Shown here piece after piece: positions 12,345 to 23,200 of a stretch of DNA of 64,000 nucleotides. Position 1 is the stretch's first letter. Each line of letters starts with the position of its first letter. The notes below the pieces were generated by a model, which had not been told where the DNA came from, searched no databases, and saw only the letters and a list, made by a program, of their open reading frames with translations. The translations under genes and the position numbers were made by a program. Origin of the DNA: Balanoglossus misakiensis (lineage: Eukaryota > Hemichordata). Location of the stretch: contig CM082578.2 in assembly GCA_040954595.2 (NCBI GenBank), positions 10,788,001 through 10,852,000 of the forward strand, in the 5' to 3' direction.

Positions 12345-12403
12345 ATGCATTCGCTTGAAACATTTAAATTAGGCTATAATTTAAATGTTTCAAACGAACG
12401 CAT
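12345..12403. repeat. Short inverted repeat (26-nt arms, 7-nt loop)
   Basis: The left arm 12345-12370 and right arm 12378-12403 are reverse complements with three mismatches; the inner 14 base pairs (GAAACATTTAAATT) are perfect, and the loop is AGGCTAT. It could be the tip of a foldback transposon or a small-RNA-like hairpin. I cannot tell which. Confidence 0.6.
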
Positions 12404-13035
12404 AGGCAACCAATCACAGCCCCGGTACTTTCCAGAACAGCTGAAGGTAGCTCGAAACTGGAGCGTGTAGAACACGTAGTCCCTCTCAGAAATCGCCTCA
12501 AAACACACGGAAGATCTTTATAAATGGGCAAGTAGGATAGCAGGTATGAATTTTGACATGGAATGGGTGGTATCGATGCCGATTTATTGATTAAATTTCG
12601 CCTTTGTGTGAGTGAAAACATCTACGGAACTTGGCAATGCATCTGTCAAATTTGGATTTGGTTTCATGACTTGTCTTCGTAAATAAATTCTTGGCATTTC
12701 ATGTAGTAGGATAATGTACATGTGTACATATTGACCACACATGCGTAGGCAATCATTTTTCTGCTGAAATTAGGCATTTTTCCAAAACTCCATTAGTATT
12801 AGTTAGATCACTCTGAACATTTCACTAATCATGTACCTAAGGTCAAAACTAAATAAATATGATTTCCGTTTTGATGACGCATGTTTCTATGGCACCCATT
12901 TGGGGCCCATTTATACATTTCCCTTAAATCTATCAGAAATTGTAGCCCATGGGTACATCATACAAGAAATAACATGTATGAACATTTCGCATGGAGCGGG
13001 TATCACAAGTCAATTTTAATAATAACAATATGCAC

Positions 13036-13197
13036 ATAAAATCCCATGATATCTTTTGTTTTGTTTGACGTCATCGTATTCTCGTGGTTTTCGCGGAGTT
13101 GTACAACTTCTCACCTACGGCTCGAAGTTGCACGGCTCCGCGAAAACCACTCGTATACGATGACGTCAAACAAAGAAAAATATCATGGGATTATATA
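13036..13197. repeat. Foldback element, about 75-nt arms, MITE-like
   Basis: Arms 13036-13110 and 13124-13197 are highly similar reverse complements around a 13-nt loop (TCACCTACGGCTC). Each arm carries TGACGTCA, the palindromic CRE/ATF site, and GTGGTTTTCGCGGAG. The element sits about 80 bases upstream of the TATA box of the tectonin-like gene. It has no coding capacity. The structure suits a miniature inverted-repeat transposon; a clear target-site duplication is not evident. Confidence 0.7.
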
Positions 13198-13278
13198 TAA
13201 GTATCTTGCGGGATGTTTTACAGTATGCAAGAATAATAATAATCCACTGCAATGGGCCTCTGGATAAACATGCTAAAG

Positions 13279-13285
13279 TATAAAA
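13279..13285 (+). promoter_or_regulatory. TATA box of the tectonin-like gene
   Basis: A consensus TATAAAA lies 85 bases before the ATG-ATG start at 13370, placing transcription start near 13310 and giving a short 5' UTR without an extra leader exon. Confidence 0.5.
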
Positions 13286-13369
13286 CAGGTCTCGACATTT
13301 ACGTTCGCCACCAGAAGTGTTACCACCGTAAAAAATAAACTAACCAACGAATTTGTTTTCATATCGAAG

Positions 13370-15834
13370 ATGATGAAGATCGTGCTGGTATTTCCACTCC
13401 TTTTGGTAGCGGCGATTCTGTTTGGAATTCCGGGTTCGTCCGAGTCAGGTGAGTTACAGATTGTTTCATGGAGTGGATTGATACAACAGATCATCACATT
13501 TTTTTCGGAAAAAGAGCTTCATTCATGGTATTATTTCAATGCTCCCAAGTCTCGAAACCCGGCCATTGCTTCTACTATACAGCTAGATGTATCATTACAT
13601 TACATTACATTACATTACATTACATTACATTACATTACATTACATTACATTACAGCTATCCTTGGCGTGGGGTCTGACTCGAACGTGTACAAAAGAGCGG
13701 ATATTGAAGGCACATGGATAGGTCCTTTGAAAGAGAGCTGTTGTGTATCGTCCGTAACCACCTTGACCGATGGGACAGTTGTTGGCGTTGGTATGGACAG
13801 CAACCTGTACACTAAATCCCTGACCGGACTCGATGGGCCATGGCAAGGACCTGTCGCCAACAGTTGCTGCGTCAAAGAAGTCACCGTTATGCCAGATGGC
13901 ACGCTGGTTGGTATTGGTACGGATAATCAGCTGTGGACTCGGCCTGGTGTCGAGGGAACCTGGAGCGGTCCTGTGGCTAGCAGCTGCTGTGTTCAGTCCG
14001 TATCACCAATGCCGTCTGGTGGCCTGCTCGGTGTGGGTATGAAGCGAGGTAAACTGTTGGTCCGGTCGGGAGTACAAGGGACGTGGACCAAAGTGGACGG
14101 CAACGGCAAAGTCAGTGGCATATCCGTGGATGCAGCCGGTAGAGTCATTGGTATTGGTCGATCATGTGGATTGTGGCAGCGAAACGTGTTTAGCACGCAT
14201 GGCTGGTTAGGCGAAATTGCTGACAGTCGATGCGTTAAGTCAGTGTCATTTATGCGAAATGGTAAGTTATTCCTATTACTTTGTTTGATTTATTTATTTG
14301 ATCTCCACGGGGTAGATAGTTTGACCTACCGTAAGTTTTGAGGGAGGGGTAGCCATCCCGGAAAACATAGCTTGATTAGCAAAATGCAATACCTGTAGGC
14401 ATTAATTAATACAAAGAAAATAATAACTAATTAAAGACTTAATACATTCAAGTGAAGATGTCATAAATAGACGGAATACAGAAAAGGGTATCTTGTCGTG
14501 TTGGAGAGATGTGGTGGAATTACCGGTACATGTAAAACTAATTTCGTCGTTTCTATAGCAACAACAGCTCATTCAGTGAAACAAAGAAGATCATTGTCGT
14601 TGGACATCGTTGGGAAAGTATGAAGACGACGGATTTGTATCATTTACTTGGCTCATGGAAGGTTTCCATCCACCACAATTGTGAATATTGCAATAATTTC
14701 ACATCATACTAATATTTACATATACTGACTTCACAGCCCAGGTGTCGACATGGCAGACAGCATGCTCATGCAATGGAGGTAAAAGTTTTAATATTTGGCG
14801 AGTTTTTTCACTCTCGTATCTACAAGCGGGATGGAAGGTGTGTGTGGTTGAACGTTGATTTACTATATATCCACATTACTGAGACTGTTTTGCAGAATGA
14901 ACCGTAGCTATAATCGCATTGTAAAAATCGTGACCATCCCATTAATTTGGTATTTAATAATGTAAAATCTGTTTTTATATTAAGGGGTGGATATCAATGT
15001 TTAAACCATTCCTCATATTACAACAAATGCTGTCAACGTTTCATGTTCTACTGAATGGTTTTGAAATGAGTCAGTAATCGAATTTTGTATGTGTACACTA
15101 GCATGGGGGACACCATGTGCAGCTAGTATAGGTGAAGTTTCATGTAATATGTTTCTTGGCATCAGTGGACGGAACTGCGATGAAATCATGGTACACATCA
15201 TAACAATCTTTTTTTCAATATTGTTCTAGGCCCTACAGCCCCAGTGTATGGTATTGGAACAAACAACCAGTTATACAAACGTAACGACATTGAAGGCGCG
15301 TGGACAGGACCAATTCCAAACAGTTGCTGTGTTACAGCGCTGACAACCCTGGCAGATAAGACAACCGTTGGTGTTGGTACTGACAATCAACTGTGGACAA
15401 AGTCTAGCGAAGATGCTCAGTGGGTAGGGCCTGTAGCCAACAGTTGCTGCGTCAAAGAAATCACCGTTATGCCAGATGGCACGTTGGTTGGCATTGGTAT
15501 GAATAATCAGATGTGGACTCGGCCTGGTGTCGGGGGAACCTGGAGTGGTCCTGTGGCTAGCAGCTGCTGTGTTCAGTCCGTATCACCATTGCCGTCTGGT
15601 GGGCTGCTCGGCGTGGGTATGAGCGGCACATTATGGTTCCGGCCCGGAGTACAAGGGACATGGACCAAAGTTGACGACAACGGCGTAGTCAGTGATATAT
15701 CGATCAACGAAAATGGCGTGGTCATTGGTATTGCGGCATCATGTGGTTTATATCAGAGGTCGTACTATGATTCCAACTGGGCAGGCGAGATTGCAAACAG
15801 TCGATGTGTGAAATCGGTTGCATTCATAAAATAG
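13370..15834 (+). CDS. Secreted protein with two tandem tectonin-like propeller domains, about 443 aa
   Basis: Four exons, all joined in phase 1: 13370-13448 (signal peptide), 13656-14261, 14737-14778 (a 14-codon cysteine-bearing linker) and 15230-15834. Each large exon encodes five repeats of about 40 residues with the core G(V/I)G.DNQLWTR, then G.W.GPV..SCCV..V and .DGTLVG, resembling tectonin blades. Five blades per unit recalls the five-bladed tachylectin-2 fold, though direct similarity to that protein is weak. Paired SCC cysteines in most blades suggest disulfide stabilisation. The two units are clear duplicates, with long stretches near-identical. Tectonin-type proteins are often lectins acting outside the cell or in innate recognition; function here is inferred. 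Intron 1 (207 nt) is a multiple of three with no stop, so a retained-intron product is possible. Two separate genes are an alternative, but the second unit has no signal peptide of its own and the phases agree. Confidence 0.75.
13593..13655 (+). repeat. (ATTAC)n microsatellite forming a 3' splice site
   Basis: About twelve pentamer units run directly into the acceptor CATTACAG at 13655. The usual pyrimidine tract is replaced by the repeat. Read as protein the tract gives repeats of LHYIT, because fifteen bases encode five residues. Confidence 0.85.
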
Positions 15835-15872
15835 TGAGTACAATACATATCACTTAACATTTTTAAAATACC

Positions 15873-15878
15873 AATAAA
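15873..15878 (+). other. Poly(A) signal of the tectonin-like gene
   Basis: AATAAA lies about 40 bases after the TAG stop at 15832-15834, implying a very short 3' UTR. Confidence 0.5.
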
Positions 15879-16990
15879 TTATGAAACTACTAAATTAGTG
15901 TGAGCAAGGTTCTCGTTTTTTTTAAATATGTTTACAACAAATATGAAATCAAGATAAAGTAGGTGTTCTAACTTTCTACTTTAGGGTATACTTATGTTAT
16001 TTCTTAATGGGAAAAAGCTACTTAATGCCACCATGTACATTAAATGATTTACCCCGAAGGATTTCGTTTGACGATCGGAAATGAAAATGTCATAACATGT
16101 ACTTTTTTGTCCCCGGGTATGGTTTATGGTGACATACCTGACATAACATGTATTTTTGCCCCCAGGTATGATGTATGGTGACGAACCCGGAAAGCTATTG
16201 GCAAGACCGACGATATCTCATTCAGTAATTTTTTGGTGATGGTGCTATTTTCAAGCTGTGCTAGACTTATTTTGCTGTCAGGGCCTTCACGACTAGACGT
16301 TTTCATTCAATAATTGTTAAGAATTTGAAATAATCACTTGAAGATGGATTATACAAGAAGAGCAAAAAAGAAGACTGCGAATGCTGTCATGTTAAAGGCA
16401 AAGAATATAATTCTGTTTTTTAAGTGCAGCAACTACAGCAAGGAGAGGTACATGTAAACTCGAGAACTTTCAAATCACAAGGCAATAACATTAAGGCCTA
16501 CGGAAGACATGGCTAATTGGGGGCATTTCTGCTAATTAGGAAATGCCAGTTCATTTCTCCAACTTTTATCAGTAAATGCATGATTTTTTTCTTTTCTCTT
16601 TAAATTCGAAATATTCCTGTACGGCAGACTCGTGTTTCCTGTAGCCATTATATTTGCAACGGTATGACATTTTGCGGTGTCGATCGTAATTAATGAAATT
16701 AAAACATATTATATGCGGCAAAATGAACAGATTGGTTTTGTTTTATTATTTTACATAGTGAGCCTTCTTAGAAGGCACAAGTAATTCATTAATTATTCAC
16801 AATAACATCGAGTGTACACATAAGACTGAACTGCGAAGAGTTGTTTATTTCACCCCATTCTACAAAAATAACATCCTTCGATTAAAAATCATAATTTATC
16901 TCTGCCGAGAAGAACTGGGCCAAGAAATGACTTACATTGATCTCGACGCTAGGTTCTCCATTATGGAAAGATTCAAAATTAAACCGTGAG
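15879..16990. other. Intergenic region before the satellite
   Basis: No gene is recognisable. A roughly 50-bp tandem duplication occurs at 16090-16189: both copies begin CATAACATGTA and contain GGTATG.T.TATGGTGAC. The rest is AT-rich unique-looking sequence. Confidence 0.5.
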
Positions 16991-16993
16991 AAA

Positions 16994-17016
16994 GGGGGGG
17001 GGGGGGGTGGGGGTGG
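16994..17016 (+). repeat. Poly(G) tract flanking the satellite
   Basis: A run of 14 G, then T, five G, T and two G lies about 30 bases upstream of the first satellite monomer. It is capable in principle of forming a G-quadruplex. Confidence 0.8.
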
Positions 17017-20000
17017 TGTCTGGGAGAACATTAAAGAGTTAATTGAGCTCATGAAAATCATCAAAAAATGACAATTTTTCGACTTTGCGGAATTTCAAAA
17101 TTTGGCCGATTTTTGAAAAAATCATGGGTTATAGCTCATGAAAATCGTCCAGAAATGACAATTTTTCGACTTTGCGGAATTTCAAAATTTGGCCGATTTT
17201 TGAAAAAATCATGGGTTATAGCTCATGAAAATCGTCCAGAAATGACAATTTTTCGACTTTGCGGAATTTCAAAATTTGGCCGATTTATGAAAAAATCATG
17301 GGTTATAGCTCATGAAAATCGTCCAAAAATGACAATTTTTCGACTTTGCGGAATTTCAAAATTTGGCCGATTTTTGAAAAAATCATGGGTTATAGCTCAT
17401 GAAAATCGTCCAGAAATGACAATTTTTCGACTTTGCGGAATTTCAAAATTTGGCCGATTTTTAAAAAAATCATGGGTTATAGCTCATGAAAATCGTCCAG
17501 AAATGACAATTTTTCGACTTTGCGGAATTTCAAAATTTGGCCGATTTTTGAAAAAATCATGGGTTATAGCTCATGAAAATCGTCCAGAAATGACAATTTT
17601 TCGACTTTGCGGAATTTCAAAATTTGGCCGATTTATGAAAAAATCATGGGTTATAGCTCATGAAAATCGTCCAAAAATGACAATTTTTCGACTTTGCGGA
17701 ATTTCAAAATTTGGCCCATTTTTGAAAAAATCATGGGTTATAGCTCATGAAAATCGTCCAGAAATGACAATTTTTCGACTTTGCGGAATTTCAAAATTTG
17801 GCCGATTTTTGAAAAAATCATGGGTTATAGCTCATGAAAATCGTCCAGAAATGACAATTTTTCGACTTTGCGGAATTTCAAAATTTGGCCGATTTTTGAA
17901 AAAATCATGGGTTATAGCTCATGAAAATCGTCCAGAAATGACAATTTTTCGACTTTGCGGAATTTCAAAATTTGGCCGATTTATGAAAAAATCATGAAAA
18001 TCGTCCAGAAATGACAATTTTTCGACTTTGCGGAATTTCAAAATTTGGCCGATTTTTGAAAAAATCATGGGTTATAGCTCATGAAAATCGTCCAAAAATG
18101 ACAATTTTTCGACTTTGCGGAATTTCAAAATTTGGCCGATTTTTGAAAAAATCATGGGTTATAGCTCATGAAAATCGTCCAGAAATGACAATTTTTCGAC
18201 TTTGCGGAATTTCAAAATTTGGCCGATTTTTGAAAAAATCATGGGTTATAGCTCATGAAAATCGTCCAGAAATGACAATTTTTCGACTTTGCGGAATTTC
18301 AAAATTTGGCCGATTTATGAAAAAATCATGGGTTATAGCTCATGAAAATCGTCCAGAAATGACAATTTTTCGACTTTGCGGAATTTCAAAATTTGGCCGA
18401 TTTTTGAAAAAATCATGGGTTATAGCTCATGAAAATCGTCCAAAAATGACAATTTTTCGACTTTGCGGAATTTCAAAATTTGGCCGATTTTTGAAAAAAT
18501 CATGGGTTATAGCTCATGAAAATCGTCCAGAAATGACAATTTTTCGACTTTGCGGAATTTCAAAATTTGGCCGATTTTTGAAAAAATCATGGGTTATAGC
18601 TCATGAAAATCGTCCAGAAATGACAATTTTTCGACTTTGCGGAATTTCAAAATTTGGCCGATTTTTGAAAAAATCATGGGTTATAGCTCATGAAAATCGT
18701 CCAGAAATGACAATTTTTCGACTGTGCGGAATTTCAAAATTTGGCCGATTTTTGAAAAAATCATGGGTTATAGCTCATGAAAATCGTCCAGAAATGACAA
18801 TTTTTCGACTTTGCGGAATTTCAAAATTTGGTCGATTTTTGAAAAAATCATGGGTTATAGCTCATGAAAATCGTCCAGAAATGACAATTTTTCGACTGTG
18901 CGGAATTTCAAAATTTGGCCGATTTTTGAAAAAATCATGGGTTATAGCTCATGAAAATCGTCCAAAAATGACAATTTTTCGACTTTGCGGAATTTCAAAA
19001 TTTGGCCGATTTTTGAAAAAATCATGGGTTATAGCTCATGAAAATCGTCCAAAAATGACAATTTTTCGACTTTGCGGAATTTCAAAATTTGGCCGATTTT
19101 TGAAAAAATCATGGGTTATAGCTCATGAAAATCGTCCAGAAATGACAATTTTTCGACTTTGCGGAATTTCAAAATTTGGCCGATTTTTGAAAAAATCATG
19201 GGTTATAGCTCATGAAAATCGTCCAGAAATGACAATTTTTCGACTTTGCGGAATTTCAAAATTTGGCCGATTTTTGAAAAAATCATGGGTTATAGCTCAT
19301 GAAAATCGTCCAAAAATGACAATTTTTCGACTTTGCGGAATTTCAAAATTTGGCCGATTTTTGAAAAAATCATGGGTTATAGCTCATGAAAATCGTCCAA
19401 AAATGACAATTTTTCGACTTTGCGGAATTTCAAAATTTGGCCGATTTTTGAAAAAATCATGGGTTATAGCTCATGAAAATCGTCCAGAAATGACAATTTT
19501 TCGACTTTGCGGAATTTCAAAATTTGGCCGATTTTTGAAAAAATCATGGGTTATAGCTCATGAAAATCGTCCAAAAATGACAATTTTTCGACTTTGCGGA
19601 ATTTCAAAATTTGGCCGATTTTTGAAAAAATCATGGGTTATAGCTCATGAAAATCGTCCAGAAATGACAATTTTTCGACTTTGCGGAATTTCAAAATTTG
19701 GCCGATTTTTGAAAAAATCATGGGTTATAGCTCATGAAAATCGTCAAAAATTGACAATTTTTCGACTTTGCGGAATTTCAAAATTTGGCCGATTTTTGAA
19801 AAAATCATGGGTTATAGCTCATGAAAATCGTCAAAAATTGACAATTTTTCGACTTTGCGGAATTTCAAAATTTGGCCGATTTTTGAAAAAATCATGGGTT
19901 ATAGCTCATGAAAATCGTCCAGAAATGACAATTTTACGACTTTGCGGAATTTCAAAATTTGGCCAATTTTTGAAAAAATCATGGGTTATAGCTCATGAAA

Positions 20001-20256
20001 ATCGTCAAAAATTGACAATTTTTCGACTTTGCGGAATTTCAAAATTTGGCCGATTTATGAAAAAATCATGGGTTATAGCTCATGAAAATCGTCCAGAAAT
20101 GACAATTTTTCGACTTTGCGGAATTTCAAAATTTGGCCGATTTTTGAAAAAATCATGGGTTATAGCTCATGAAAATCGTCCAGAAATGACAATTTTTCGA
20201 GTTTGCGGAATTTCAAAATTTGGCCGATTTTTAAAAAAAATCATGGGTTATAGCTC

Positions 20257-23200
20257 ATGAAAATCGTCCAGATTTGCGGAATTTCAAAATTTGGCCGATT
20301 TTTGAAAAAATCATGGGTTATAGCTCATGAAAATCGTCCAGAAATGACAATTTTTCGACTTTGCGGAATTTCAAAATTTGGCCGATTTTTGAAAAAATCA
20401 TGGGTTATGGCTCATGAAAATCGTCAAAAATTGACAATTTTTCGACTTTGCTGAATTTCAAAATTTGGCCGATTTTTGAAAAAATCATGGGTTATAGCTC
20501 ATGAAAATCGTCAAAAATTGACAATTTTTCGACTTTGCGGAATTTCAAAATTTGGCCGATTTTTGAAAAAATCATGGGTTATAGCTCATGAAAATCGTCC
20601 AGAAATGACAATTTTACGACTTTGCGGAATTTCAAAATTTGGCCGATTTTTGAAAAAATCATGGGTTATAGCTCATGAAAATCGTCAAAAATTGACAATT
20701 TTTCGACTTTGCGGAATTTCAAAATTTGGCCGATTTTTGAAAAAATCATGGGTTATAGCTCATGAAAATCGTCCAAAAATGACAATTTTTCGACTTTGCG
20801 GAATTTCAAAATTTGGCCGATTTTTGAAAAAATCATGGGTTATAGCTCATGAAAATCGTCCAGAAATGACAATTTTTCGACTTTGCGGAATTTCAAAATT
20901 TGGCCGATTTTTGAAAAAATCATGGGTTATAGCTCATGAAAATCGTCCAGAAATGACAATTTTTCGACTTTGCGGAATTTCAAAATTTGGCCGATTTATG
21001 AAAAAATCATGGGTTATAGCTCATGAAAATCGTCCAGAAATGACAATTTTTCGACTTTGCGGAATTTCAAAATTTGGCCGATTTTTGAAAAAATCATGGG
21101 TTATAGCTCATGAAAATCGTCCAAAAATGACAATTTTTCGACTTTGCGGAATTTCAAAATTTGGCCCATTTTTGAAAAAATCATGGGTTATAGCTCATGA
21201 AAATCGTCCAGAAATGACAATTTTTCGACTTTGCGGAATTTCAAAATTTGGCCGATTTTTGAAAAAATCATGGGTTATAGCTCATGAAAATCGTCCAGAA
21301 ATGACAATTTTTCGACTTTGCGGAATTTCAAAATTTGGCCGATTTTTGAAAAAATCATGGGTTATAGCTCATGAAAATCGTCCAGAAATGACAATTTTTC
21401 GACTTTGCGGAATTTCAAAATTTGGCCGATTTATGAAAAAATCATGGGTTATAGCTCATGAAAATCGTCCAGAAATGACAATTTTTCGACTTTGCGGAAT
21501 TTCAAAATTTGGCCGATTTTTGAAAAAATCATGGGTTATAGCTCATGAAAATCGTCCAAAAATGACAATTTTTCGACTTTGCGGAATTTCAAAATTTGGC
21601 CGATTTTTGAAAAAATCATGGGTTATAGCTCATGAAAATCGTCCAGAAATGACAATTTTTCGACTTTGCGGAATTTCAAAATTTGGCCGATTTTTGAAAA
21701 AATCATGGGTTATAGCTCATGAAAATCGTCCAGAAATGACAATTTTTCGACTTTGCGGAATTTCAAAATTTGGCCGATTTATGAAAAAATCATGGGTTAT
21801 AGCTCATGAAAATCGTCCAGAAATGACAATTTTTCGACTTTGCGGAATTTCAAAATTTGGCCGATTTTTGAAAAAATCATGGGTTATAGCTCATGAAAAT
21901 CGTCCAAAAATGACAATTTTTCGACTTTGCGGAATTTCAAAATTTGGCCGATTTTTGAAAAAATCATGGGTTATAGCTCATGAAAATCGTCCAGAAATGA
22001 CAATTTTTCGACTTTGCGGAATTTCAAAATTTGGCCGATTTTTGAAAAAATCATGGGTTATAGCTCATGAAAATCGTCCAGAAATGACAATTTTTCGACT
22101 TTGCGGAATTTCAAAATTTGGCCGATTTTTGAAAAAATCATGGGTTATAGCTCATGAAAATCGTCCAGAAATGACAATTTTTCGACTGTGCGGAATTTCA
22201 AAATTTGGCCGATTTTTGAAAAAATCATGGGTTATAGCTCATGAAAATCGTCCAGAAATGACAATTTTTCGACTTTGCGGAATTTCAAAATTTGGTCGAT
22301 TTTTGAAAAAATCATGGGTTATAGCTCATGAAAATCGTCCAGAAATGACAATTTTTCGACTGTGCGGAATTTCAAAATTTGGCCGATTTTTGAAAAAATC
22401 ATGGGTTATAGCTCATGAAAATCGTCCAAAAATGACAATTTTTCGACTTTGCGGAATTTCAAAATTTGGCCGATTTTTGAAAAAATCATGGGTTATAGCT
22501 CATGAAAATCGTCCAAAAATGACAATTTTTCGACTTTGCGGAATTTCAAAATTTGGCCGATTTTTGAAAAAATCATGGGTTATAGCTCATGAAAATCGTC
22601 CAGAAATGACAATTTTTCGACTTTGCGGAATTTCAAAATTTGGCCGATTTTTGAAAAAATCATGGGTTATAGCTCATGAAAATCGTCCAGAAATGACAAT
22701 TTTTCGACTTTGCGGAATTTCAAAATTTGGCCGATTTTTGAAAAAATCATGGGTTATAGCTCATGAAAATCGTCCAAAAATGACAATTTTTCGACTTTGC
22801 GGAATTTCAAAATTTGGCCGATTTTTGAAAAAATCATGGGTTATAGCTCATGAAAATCGTCCAAAAATGACAATTTTTCGACTTTGCGGAATTTCAAAAT
22901 TTGGCCCATTTTTTAAAAAATCATGGGTTATAGCTCATGAAAATCGTCCAGAAATGACAATTTTTCGACTTTGCGGAATTTCAAAATTTGGCCGATTTTT
23001 GAAAAAATCATGGGTTATAGCTCATGAAAATCGTCCAAAAATGACAATTTTTCGACTTTGCGGAATTTCAAAATTTGGCCGATTTTTGAAAAAATCATGG
23101 GTTATAGCTCATGAAAATCGTCCAGAAATGACAATTTTTCGACTTTGCGGAATTTCAAAATTTGGCCGATTTTTGAAAAAATCATGGGTTATAGCTCATG

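Noticed and set aside
13370-14341. A single uninterrupted 323-codon gene
   Set aside because: The open frame reads through a 207-nt intron with clear gtgagt and attacag sites and past a gtaagt donor at 14262. The spliced four-exon model fits better, though intron retention remains possible.
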